A stretch of 5,434 nucleotides of DNA, from NCBI GenBank assembly GCA_947587565.1, contig CANPYA010000083.1, positions 1 through 5,434 on the forward strand. Direction: 5' to 3'. This document shows, piece by piece, positions 1-5,434 of the stretch. How positions within the stretch are numbered: the stretch's first letter is position 1; each line of letters starts with the position of its first letter. The translations under genes were made by a program, and so were the position numbers. This DNA comes from an uncultured Bacilli bacterium (GTDB lineage: Bacteria; Bacillota_I; Bacilli_A; RF39; UBA660). The notes beneath the pieces are model-generated. The model was not told the DNA's origin and searched no databases. It saw only the letters and a list, made by a program, of their open reading frames with translations.

Positions 1-1
1 A

Positions 2-817
2 ATTATTGTTTTATTAATACCTTTCCTTATTTATGCTTTATATAAAAATGGTTTTTTAATCTATGTGCGTAATTTAATAACCGGGATAGAAGTATTTAAA
101 CCTATTTATTTACTCATTATCAGTGTTATTATTAAATTTATTATTGATTTTATTTTAAAAAGAAAGTTAATGATTGATTTTAACTTATTATATGCTATTT
201 TAGTAAGTATGATTGTTCCTTATAATGTTAATTATATAATCTATACTATTACTTTTTTAATTAGTTATCTTATTTTATATTTTAGTGATAGATATTTTAA
301 ATTAAATAAAGTCTGTGTGATGTATTTATTAATTCTTTTAGTTAATAGTTTATTTAAAGGTTTTACTTATCTTAATCCTTTAGAGACTAAATTTAATTAT
401 AGTTTTACCTTTTTAGATTTATTAATGGGAAGAAATATTGGGGGCATATCATCAACAAGTATTTTCTTTAGTTTAGTAGCCTTTTATATATTAACATTTA
501 ATTTTTATTATAAAAAAGATATTCCGATATTTATTAATTTTGCTTATCTTTTTTTAGCAGTCTTATATTATTTAATTACTAAAGATAATAGTTATATTTT
601 AAATAGTGAGATGATTTTTGCATCTGTATTTGTAGCAACTTTACCAGTTTATAGTCCTTATAAAAGAATAAGTCAAATATTATATAGTGTCTTTATTGGT
701 ATTTTAACATTTATTATCGCTATTATATTTAACAAAGTAATTGCAGTTTATATAGCCATCTTAATTGTTTCCATATTTAATAATTTAGAATTAAAGAAGA
801 AGATTAGAGAAAAATAA
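2..817 (+). CDS. RnfD/NqrB-like multi-spanning membrane protein, 5' end cut by window
   Basis: The frame is open from base 2 to the TAA at 815-817, giving 271 visible residues. A GTG at 65 has no Shine-Dalgarno sequence before it and the upstream frame is hydrophobic and stop-free, so the true start lies left of the window. The protein is almost entirely membrane helices (about eight to nine) with short charged loops and a basic tail (LKKKIREK). Two stretches recall the NQR2/RnfD/RnfE family (Pfam PF03116): DLLMGRNIGGISSTS (visible residues 139-153), like the family's 'DLFLG..PGSIGETS', and FASVFVATLPVYSPYKR (206-222), like 'gAfFMATDPVTSP'. Family members are membrane subunits of Rnf/Nqr ion-pumping redox complexes. 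The SGAT motif that carries covalent FMN is not visible just before the first stretch, where the sequence reads NPLETKFNYS. It may therefore be a divergent or cofactor-less relative. The assignment rests on motif memory and is moderate; the membrane nature is certain. Confidence 0.55.
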   Translation: MIVLLIPFLIYALYKNGFLIYVRNLITGIEVFKPIYLLIISVIIKFIIDFILKRKLMIDFNLLYAILVSMIVPYNVNYIIYTITFLISYLILYFSDRYFKLNKVCVMYLLILLVNSLFKGFTYLNPLETKFNYSFTFLDLLMGRNIGGISSTSIFFSLVAFYILTFNFYYKKDIPIFINFAYLFLAVLYYLITKDNSYILNSEMIFASVFVATLPVYSPYKRISQILYSVFIGILTFIIAIIFNKVIAVYIAILIVSIFNNLELKKKIREK

Positions 818-831
818 AATCTTCTTTTTTT
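797..831 (+). terminator. Intrinsic terminator of the RnfD-like gene
   Basis: AAGAAGATT (797-805) pairs perfectly with AATCTTCTT (818-826), leaving a 12-base loop that contains the stop codon. A run of seven T (825-831) follows and overlaps the end of the stem. The stem is A/T-rich with 9 pairs, so it is weak by E. coli standards but typical for genomes of this composition. It separates the upstream gene from the surface-protein unit. Confidence 0.7.
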
Positions 832-839
832 GACATTTG

Positions 840-868
840 TTGACAAAAAATTTGAGAAAAAATAAAGT
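840..868 (+). promoter_or_regulatory. Weak candidate upstream promoter
   Basis: A perfect TTGACA (840-845) is followed after 17 bases by TAAAGT (863-868), which matches four of six -10 positions. A second TTGACA lies at 830-835 but has no -10 at the right distance. The candidate sits directly after the terminator and would transcribe through the G8 tract into the same leader. The -10 is poor, so the downstream promoter at 884-911 is preferred. Confidence 0.25.
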
Positions 869-883
869 TCTTGAAGAAATCAT

Positions 884-911
884 TTGACTTTCGGGGGGGG
901 TAATATATACT
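884..911 (+). promoter_or_regulatory. Sigma-A-type promoter with a G8 run in its spacer
   Basis: The -35 box is TTGACT (884-889, five of six consensus) and the -10 box is TATACT (906-911, five of six). The spacer is 16 bases and contains eight consecutive G (893-900). Transcription would start near 918 and give a leader of roughly 125 bases before the ATG at 1044. The 16-base spacer is one short of the usual optimum, so a tract of nine G would restore 17. It is the best promoter found upstream of the BspA-like gene. The boxes are seen directly; activity is inferred. Confidence 0.65.
893..900 (+). repeat. Homopolymeric G8 tract
   Basis: Eight G in a row, in a genome where even GGGG is rare. 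No other G or C run in the window approaches this length. G/C homopolymers of about this length are classic slippage-prone contingency sequences. The position between the -35 and -10 boxes means each gained or lost base would change promoter spacing and the rotational phase of the two boxes. Confidence 0.9.
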
Positions 912-928
912 AATCTTATAGAGTATAA

Positions 929-1024
929 AGTGTGTCAAGTATCATACAAAAATGATTTTATAATTTAAAATGATATGATATACTTAATGCGTATGGTATG
1001 AAAATATTAAATATTTGACATACT
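929..1024 (+). promoter_or_regulatory. Inverted-repeat leader of the BspA-like gene
   Basis: In the RNA, bases 929-942 can pair with 1011-1024 as a continuous 14-pair stem with two G-U wobbles. Next, 942-947 (TCATAC) can pair with 996-1001 (GTATGA), though base 942 can be used only once. Inside lies ATTTTA (955-960) facing TAAAAT (966-971) around a five-base loop. An alternative pairing uses AAGTATCATA (937-946) with TATGATATACTT (974-985), with a two-base bulge. The outer stem ends directly before the Shine-Dalgarno stretch at 1025-1038. It could stabilise the mRNA or control access to the ribosome binding site. I do not recognise a known riboswitch class. At DNA level the same arms form an inverted repeat that a DNA-binding protein could use. 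Confidence 0.5.
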
Positions 1025-1038
1025 AAAGGAAAGAGGAG
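1025..1038 (+). promoter_or_regulatory. Ribosome binding site of the BspA-like gene
   Basis: A purine stretch containing GAGGAG (1033-1038) lies five bases before the ATG at 1044, with AAAGGA (1025-1030) just upstream of it. This strong Shine-Dalgarno supports the chosen start. The stretch begins one base after the 3' arm of the leader hairpin. Confidence 0.8.
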
Positions 1039-1043
1039 TATAG

Positions 1044-2708
1044 ATGAACGAAGAAAACAAAAGAAAGGCCATAATATTAACCTTTATTGGAGCCTTAACA
1101 TTATTATTTGTGGTAATCGGAGGAACCTACGCTTACTTTCAAATAGTAAATACTAGTGAAGGGAGTACAAGTACCGATTTTAATGCCCAAACAGATAACT
1201 TAAATAAGTATGGAACACCATTATTAACTAAGAAAAGTGATTTGTATATTAATTTATCAGCAAGTGATATGGCATATAGTAAAGGAGGAACATCATATTG
1301 GGCAACAGAGAAAAAAGAACCCCAAGAAAAAAATTATGAAGAAGAAAGAAAAAATCATGTTATATCAACTGCTAGTATTGAAAGCCCAGATATTGAAGAT
1401 GCAGTAGAAGATGCTTATTTAAGTTGTACAAGTGAACTCACAATAACAATAGATGGAACAATGAAAGATGTTCTAGAAACAGGAGATGGAACATTATATT
1501 TAGGAACAAGTGCAAGTGGAAAGAACAAAGGAAGTATAGAACCAGAAAGTTTTGATTTAGCAGAATTAGTAAGTAAACAAGCAAGTGGCGAAAATAAAGC
1601 AACAGTAAATTATACAATAGTAGGATATACCTCAGTAGATGTCACAGCAGATGTAGAAATAATAAATAAATCTGATAAATCACAAAATGTATTAGCAGGA
1701 ACAGATATTCAAATAACTATAACTAATAATAATTTAAGTTGTAGTGTAAGTGAGAAACCAAAACCAATTTATGCTAAATTAGATAATGCTTCAAACTATC
1801 AAAATTGTAGTACTTATGCGTGTGGAACATTATATCGTTCAAATGAATATCAAACTAAAATAGTAAATGCATCATTTGTAGATTATATACCTAGTGAAGA
1901 AGAATTAAGAAGTAAACCAAAATATTGGGATTTAAGTGATACCGAAAGTGGAACACCATCTAAAAGTGTAATAGGTTGGTTAGAACCAAATAAAGAAACA
2001 TCAACTAATTATGATTTATATATCGGTTCAAATTCAGAAATATATGTTAAAGATTTAAGTAATACTTTTGAGTCAATGATTAATTTAGAAAAAGTTGACT
2101 TAGGAAATTTAAATACCAGTGAAACAACTGATATGAGATCTATGTTTTCAGGAAATACTAGTAATATGAAAATATCTGAAATAAAAGGATTAGAAAAATT
2201 TGATACCTCAAAAGTAACTAATATGACTAATATGTTTATGGGATGTGTTAGTTTAGAAACTATAAATTTAAGTAACTTTAATACATCAAAAGTAACCGAT
2301 ATGTCTAATATGTTTGCGGGTGCTCAGGGTGGAAGTCGAGACGGATTGAATGCAACAATAACATTTCCACAAAATTTTGGCTCTGCAGCAACCAATATGG
2401 CTCAAATGTTTGCTAGCTATCAAGGAACCACCTTAGACTTAAGTAATTTTGATACATCACAAGTAACCGATATGCATGGTATGTTTTCAAAGTGTAGTAA
2501 TTTAACCACCTTAGATTTAAGCAGTTTTACATTTGATAATGTAACTACTGATGGTGAATATGATACAGGCAACTATCGAACATTCTATAATGTTCCATCA
2601 TCTTGTCAAGTCAAAATAAAATCAAGTCAACAAGAAATATTTGAAAGCAAATTTCCTTTAGGAACAGGAACTTATGATAGAAAATTCACTCCAACCTATA
2701 TCGACTAA
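1044..2708 (+). CDS. BspA-like leucine-rich-repeat surface protein (DUF285 repeats)
   Basis: This 554-residue protein begins with a basic N-terminus and one hydrophobic segment (about residues 8-32) ending GGTYAYF, resembling SipW-type signal sequences. It therefore either stays as an N-terminal anchor or is cleaved by a SipW-like peptidase. Residues 50-235 look like a beta-rich exported domain, with a Lys/Glu-rich stretch at 89-104 and Cys 128 and 233. A Cys pair follows at 255/260 (CSTYAC). Residues 305-340 (VIGWLEPN, YDLYIGSNSEIY) form the usual lead-in to DUF285. Residues 338-500 hold BspA-type repeats of the form TSKVTDMSNMF plus L.LSNF, four clear and at least one degraded. BspA relatives in oral and gut bacteria and trichomonads bind host matrix or other cells. 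Adhesion is inferred here. No LPXTG sorting motif or C-terminal anchor is visible. The gene is monocistronic, has a G8-containing promoter and a structured leader, and ends at a shared terminator. Confidence 0.88.
   Translation: MNEENKRKAIILTFIGALTLLFVVIGGTYAYFQIVNTSEGSTSTDFNAQTDNLNKYGTPLLTKKSDLYINLSASDMAYSKGGTSYWATEKKEPQEKNYEEERKNHVISTASIESPDIEDAVEDAYLSCTSELTITIDGTMKDVLETGDGTLYLGTSASGKNKGSIEPESFDLAELVSKQASGENKATVNYTIVGYTSVDVTADVEIINKSDKSQNVLAGTDIQITITNNNLSCSVSEKPKPIYAKLDNASNYQNCSTYACGTLYRSNEYQTKIVNASFVDYIPSEEELRSKPKYWDLSDTESGTPSKSVIGWLEPNKETSTNYDLYIGSNSEIYVKDLSNTFESMINLEKVDLGNLNTSETTDMRSMFSGNTSNMKISEIKGLEKFDTSKVTNMTNMFMGCVSLETINLSNFNTSKVTDMSNMFAGAQGGSRDGLNATITFPQNFGSAATNMAQMFASYQGTTLDLSNFDTSQVTDMHGMFSKCSNLTTLDLSSFTFDNVTTDGEYDTGNYRTFYNVPSSCQVKIKSSQQEIFESKFPLGTGTYDRKFTPTYID
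2115..2492 (+). repeat. BspA/DUF285 repeat block within the surface-protein gene
   Basis: Repeat cores at residues 358-370 (TSETTDMRSMFSG), 388-400 (TSKVTNMTNMFMG), 414-426 (TSKVTDMSNMFAG), 448-458 (AATNMAQMFAS, degraded) and 471-483 (TSQVTDMHGMFSK) are separated by L-x-LSNF strands. The typical unit is about 25 residues, but spacing here varies: 30, 26, about 31 and then 26. This happens because units carry insertions, such as GGSRDGLNATITFPQNFGS. The DNA copies at 2206-2238, 2284-2316 and 2455-2487 are similar enough to allow recombination between units. Confidence 0.8.
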
Positions 2709-2709
2709 A

Positions 2710-2734
2710 AAAAGAGCAAAATTAATGCTCTTTT
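2710..2734. terminator. Bidirectional terminator between convergent genes
   Basis: AAAAGAGCA (2710-2718) pairs with TGCTCTTTT (2726-2734) around a seven-base loop. On the + strand the stem ends in four T, then AATTT. On the - strand it is followed by seven T (complement of 2713-2707), so it is stronger for the leftward gene. It lies between two facing stop codons, TAA at 2706-2708 and the reverse-strand TAA at 2735-2733, and overlaps both coding ends by at most two bases. Confidence 0.8.
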
Positions 2735-3887
2735 AATTTGGTATTTTACTTAAACAAGTTTCAATATAATAGCGACCATTACTTTTATTATTATCGGTGG
2801 CTTCTTTACTATCTAAATCATTAAAATGCCACCATTCACTAGCTAATGGAGATAAACCATTTTCGGTACAATATTTTTGCAGTCTAATAGCATCTTCATT
2901 CATACTAGATGCATATTTAGCACTTTTCCAAGCCGTTTTAGATGAACTATTAACTGGGGTCGTAAAAGTGGCTGCTAAACTAGATAATTCATGCATTGGT
3001 GTTGGCATATCATATTCACTATATTCATCAACATGTAAATATTCATATTTGCCAGTCTTAACAATTGAGGCTTTATTTACTTTGACTAAACTAGTATCAA
3101 TAGCAAATCCTCTTTGATGGTTTGATAGAGTAGTTGCAATAAACCAACCTTTACCCCAAGGTGGCGTATTAATTAAATTATAAACATCTTCATTAGCATT
3201 CATTAATTCTTCTAAAGCATTAGATACTTGCATTTGGACTTCATATGGTCTAAATGCTTCATAAATAACTAAACTTTCATTATTTTTTAAAGCTTTGTTT
3301 TGGACTTTAGCAATTTTTTTCGCCATATTATATAAAACAGGCATTAAGAATTCATGTCTTTGTAATCTTTCGTTATAACTTTCAGCATTATATAATTGTT
3401 CATTAGTAACACCTTCTAATTTTTCACCATTTGATCTAAATATTGAACGATAAGAATTGGTGTCATCATAAACAATTGATGGAATTACATCCGGTAAGTT
3501 TACTAAACAATAAGTATTATCTAGAAAACCAGTGGTATTATCTTCTAAGGCAACTTCAAAATATTTATCAGCTTCATCTAAAATAGTAAATGGCGTACCC
3601 GCATTAAGTTCTTTTATTACATCGCCATTTTGATTAATTAAATTCATTTTAACTGAAGTATAACCAGTTGCCCCGTTTATCGGTAATTCTAAACCTAAAT
3701 GGTTTAAATTAACACTTATACCTTCATCATTTATATCTACTTTATAATAATCTTTTACTTGTTCTTTATCTTTATTTATAATTGGTTTTAATGGATTACT
3801 AAATGAATTATTATGGGTAATTAATAAAGTTACACTTACTAAAAGTAAAATACTTATAAAAATAATGAATATTTTCCCTTTTTTCAT
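2733..3887 (-). CDS. Membrane-anchored VanX-type D-Ala-D-Ala dipeptidase-like peptidase (M15D)
   Basis: This 384-residue protein has a basic start and a hydrophobic signal or anchor at about residues 5-24, then a linker. Residues about 58-130 are beta-rich and may be an SH3-like wall-binding module (..GYTSVKMNLINQNGDVI.., ending TGFLDNTYCLVNLPDVIPS). The catalytic domain covers about 135-384. It has SNHQRGFAIDTS with zinc ligands His257 and Asp264, EWWHF with catalytic Glu351 and zinc ligand His354, and YEAFRP with Arg213. These correspond to VanX His116, Asp123, Glu181, His184 and Arg71, so all key residues are present. VanX enzymes hydrolyse D-Ala-D-Ala in the cytoplasm. An exported form instead suggests muropeptide trimming, dipeptide scavenging or wall remodelling outside the membrane. 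There is no vanH/vanA-like ligase or two-component gene nearby, so glycopeptide resistance is not supported. The start is backed by AAGGGG (3901-3896), eight bases before the ATG. The gene stands alone, convergent with the BspA-like gene. Confidence 0.88.
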   Translation of the reverse strand: MKKGKIFIIFISILLLVSVTLLITHNNSFSNPLKPIINKDKEQVKDYYKVDINDEGISVNLNHLGLELPINGATGYTSVKMNLINQNGDVIKELNAGTPFTILDEADKYFEVALEDNTTGFLDNTYCLVNLPDVIPSIVYDDTNSYRSIFRSNGEKLEGVTNEQLYNAESYNERLQRHEFLMPVLYNMAKKIAKVQNKALKNNESLVIYEAFRPYEVQMQVSNALEELMNANEDVYNLINTPPWGKGWFIATTLSNHQRGFAIDTSLVKVNKASIVKTGKYEYLHVDEYSEYDMPTPMHELSSLAATFTTPVNSSSKTAWKSAKYASSMNEDAIRLQKYCTENGLSPLASEWWHFNDLDSKEATDNNKSNGRYYIETCLSKIPN

Positions 3888-3917
3888 CTAAAACGCCCCT
3901 TCTTTTTTAACACTAAC

Positions 3918-3946
3918 ATTATACCTTATTTTGGCCTAAAATGCAA
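3918..3946 (-). promoter_or_regulatory. Promoter of the M15 peptidase gene
   Basis: Reading leftward, TTGCAT (3946-3941) and a perfect TATAAT (3923-3918) are separated by 17 bases. Transcription would begin near 3911, giving a leader of about two dozen bases carrying the AAGGGG site. The spacer contains an imperfect palindrome centred on GGCC (TTTAGGCCAAAA), which could be an operator half-site but is too short to claim. The -35 box is weak (three of six). Confidence 0.65.
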
Positions 3947-4089
3947 ATGAAGTCCTGAAATTACCATATAGGCGGAGTTTAAATTTATTGGAAACTGAGG
4001 AAGCAGGCTAAAAAGATAAATGAAGAGTAGAATCAAGTTAACTGGATTGATTAGCTTTAGAAAGATCTGAAATTATAGAAAATGTAGGT

Positions 4090-4116
4090 TTGCCAAATGG
4101 AGAAAAGTGATATAAT
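4090..4116 (+). promoter_or_regulatory. Promoter of the AlbA_2/ATPase-like gene (extended -10)
   Basis: A perfect TATAAT (4111-4116) is preceded by TGA, forming an extended TGnTATAAT element. TTGCCA (4090-4095, five of six) lies 15 bases upstream. The short spacer is compensated by the extended -10. Start of transcription would be near 4123, just before the Shine-Dalgarno AAAGGA (4124-4129), leaving a very short leader to the ATG at 4140. Confidence 0.6.
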
Positions 4117-4139
4117 ATATACGAAAGGAAAAATTTGTT

Positions 4140-5434
4140 ATGATAGAAAATTTGCCAAAAAATCTTATTGAATTTATTAATGCTGGTGAAGGTACTACAA
4201 TTGAATATAAAGAGGCTAAAAAGAATTTACCTAGTAATTTATTTGAAACTGTATGTTCAATGTTAAATAGGAATGGTGGACATATATTTTTAGGCGTTAA
4301 TGATGATAGTGACGTAATTGGTGTATACAAAGATTATACTAAGGATATGAAAAAAGAATTTGTAGATTTATGCAATAATCCTGAAAAAATATTTCCAACT
4401 GTTCATCTTGATATAAAAGAATATATTTATGAAAATAAGCATATATTGTATATTTATGTTCATGAAAGTTCAGATGTTCATAAAACAGCAAATAAAATTT
4501 ATGATAGAAATGAAGATGGCGATTTTGATATAACAAATAATACTACTTTAATATCTAATTTGTATATTAGAAAAAGAAGTACTTATATAGAAAATAAAAT
4601 ATATCCATTTGCAACAATGAATGATTTAAGGATAGATTTAATTGAAGAAGCAAGAAAAATGGCTTCAAATAGAACTTCAAATCATCCATGGTCAAAAATG
4701 AGTAATGAAGAAATGTTAAGAAGTGCTGGATTATATGAAAGAAATTTAGAAACTGGTAAAGAAGGATTTAATTTAGCTTGTTTATTATTATTTGGGAAAG
4801 ATGATATAATTGCTTCTGCATTGTCGTATTATAAGACTGATGCAATTTTAAAGGTTAAAGACACAGAAAGATACGATGATCGTGATGACATTAGAACTAA
4901 TTTATTGGATTCATATGATCGCCTAACGGATTTTATTAAAAAACATTTAAATGATAAATTTTATATTGAAGATGATCAAAGGATAAATGTCAGAGATGTA
5001 ATTGCAAGAGAATTATGTGCAAACTTGCTAATTCATAGAGAATACTCAAACCCATATCCGGCTAGATTAGTAATTACAAAAGATAGTATTATTACAGAAA
5101 ATGCAAATAAGCCAAGAACAATTGGTTTTATAGATTTAAACAATTATTCACCATATCCTAAAAACCCAAAAATTGCGGGTTTCTTTAAAGAAATAGGTCT
5201 TGCTGATGAATTAGGTTCGGGTATTAAAAAAATTGCAAAATATACTAAGATATATAGTGGTGGCGGAAAGCCTTTATTTAAAGATGATGAAATTTTTGTT
5301 GCAACTGTTCCACTAACAAATAAAAGTAGCAATTCGGGTTTTATTAATAATGAATTAAAAGAACTGATTCTTAATTTTATTAAAGAATCTTCAAATGGTA
5401 GAACTAGACAAGAAATTAATGACTATATTTATCC
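4140..5434 (+). CDS. AlbA_2 / HATPase_c_4 ATP-binding putative transcriptional regulator, 3' end cut by window
   Basis: The frame runs without a stop from the ATG at 4140 to the right edge: 431 complete residues plus two bases. AAAGGA ten bases upstream supports the start. Residues about 15-110 match AlbA_2 (formerly AAA_4, PF04326; also the Schlafen core): EYKEA (22-26) and CSMLNRNGGHIFLGVNDD (39-56), compare 'AfaNt.GG.i.iGV.d'. Residues about 245-390 match HATPase_c_4 (PF13749): ELCANLLIHREYS (291-303), like 'EAlvNAliHRDYs', and KNPKIAGFFKEIG.ADELGSGIKKI (341-365), like 'RNP.ia.....lG.iE..GtGi.ri'. From about 403 a helical segment with RTRQEINDYIY looks like the start of the usual winged-helix DNA-binding end. 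Such proteins are widespread, often in accessory regions, and are annotated as ATP-binding regulators. Targets are unknown, and partners to the right are not visible. A direct anti-phage role cannot be claimed from this sequence. Confidence 0.87.
   Translation, partial: MIENLPKNLIEFINAGEGTTIEYKEAKKNLPSNLFETVCSMLNRNGGHIFLGVNDDSDVIGVYKDYTKDMKKEFVDLCNNPEKIFPTVHLDIKEYIYENKHILYIYVHESSDVHKTANKIYDRNEDGDFDITNNTTLISNLYIRKRSTYIENKIYPFATMNDLRIDLIEEARKMASNRTSNHPWSKMSNEEMLRSAGLYERNLETGKEGFNLACLLLFGKDDIIASALSYYKTDAILKVKDTERYDDRDDIRTNLLDSYDRLTDFIKKHLNDKFYIEDDQRINVRDVIARELCANLLIHREYSNPYPARLVITKDSIITENANKPRTIGFIDLNNYSPYPKNPKIAGFFKEIGLADELGSGIKKIAKYTKIYSGGGKPLFKDDEIFVATVPLTNKSSNSGFINNELKELILNFIKESSNGRTRQEINDYIY

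Noticed and set aside
65..67. GTG as the start of the RnfD-like gene
   Set aside because: There is no Shine-Dalgarno upstream, and the frame stays open and hydrophobic to the window edge, so this GTG is read as an internal Val.
893..900. G8 run as an intramolecular G-quadruplex
   Set aside because: A single tract cannot supply four G-runs with loops, and no other G-runs lie nearby.
1015..1044. TTGACA with TATAGA 18 bases downstream as a promoter for the BspA-like gene
   Set aside because: It would start transcription inside the coding region, past the ribosome binding site and ATG, and the -10 is only a four-of-six match.
2600..2708. Sortase signal at the C-terminus of the BspA-like protein
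   Set aside because: There is no LPXTG-like motif, hydrophobic tail or terminal basic cluster. The protein ends FTPTYID.
2797..3117. 106-residue forward open frame opposite the M15 peptidase gene
   Set aside because: It is a shadow of the reverse-strand gene, which has full catalytic motifs. The shadow has no recognisable domain.
4020..4070. 16-codon forward frame starting ATG AAG AGT
   Set aside because: It is too short, has no well-spaced ribosome binding site, and stops before the next promoter.
3988..4070. Faint resemblance to 16S rRNA (GAAACTG, GTAGAAT and AGATCTG in the same order)
   Set aside because: The near-invariant GTAGCGGTGAAATGCGTAGA segment is missing and spacing differs, so three short words in order are likely chance.
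4073..4536. Two reverse-strand open frames (85 and 65 residues) opposite the AlbA_2 gene
   Set aside because: They lie antisense to a well-supported coding frame and have Tyr/His/Phe-rich compositions typical of antisense AT-rich frames, with no domain.
5144..5332. 62-residue reverse-strand open frame
   Set aside because: It is antisense to the HATPase_c_4 region of the forward gene and shows no independent support.
1..5434. CRISPR array, tRNA, rRNA or insertion sequence
   Set aside because: No regularly spaced repeats, cloverleaf-like segment, transposase frame or terminal inverted repeats with target duplications were seen on either strand.

Overview
The window comes from a very AT-rich (by eye roughly a quarter G+C) Gram-positive-type genome. 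Evidence for this is strong AGGAG-like ribosome binding sites, short hairpin-plus-U terminators, no outer-membrane signals, and a BspA/DUF285 surface protein with a membrane-anchoring N-terminus. All of this suits an uncultured gut Bacilli/Mollicutes-like or Clostridia lineage. Trp codons are TGG and no gene body is interrupted by TGA, so the standard bacterial code fits. The lineage is an inference.

Layout: (1) 2-817, +, the 3' part of a multi-spanning membrane protein resembling RnfD/NqrB, cut by the left edge and closed by a terminator overlapping its stop codon. (2) 818-1043, a 226-base regulatory region with a candidate sigma-A promoter whose spacer holds a run of eight G, then a leader able to fold into a long hairpin ending one base before the Shine-Dalgarno region. 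(3) 1044-2708, +, a 554-residue BspA-like leucine-rich-repeat surface protein. (4) A bidirectional terminator between convergent genes. (5) 2733-3887, -, a membrane-anchored VanX-type (M15D) D,D-dipeptidase-like enzyme. (6) 3888-4139, a divergent intergenic region with a promoter for each flanking gene and about 140 unexplained bases between them. (7) 4140-5434, +, an AlbA_2 / HATPase_c_4 ATP-binding regulator-like protein cut by the right edge.

The genes look like four separate transcription units, not one operon. Two are cell-surface genes: the BspA-like protein and the wall peptidase. The most interesting signal is the G8 run between the -35 and -10 boxes in front of the surface protein. 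This is the arrangement that makes Neisseria porA phase-variable by slipped-strand mispairing. At G8 the spacer is 16 bp, and a one-base gain would give the optimal 17 bp. I therefore propose a phase-variable surface protein, possibly with a second layer of control in the structured leader. No complete new multi-gene system is visible.
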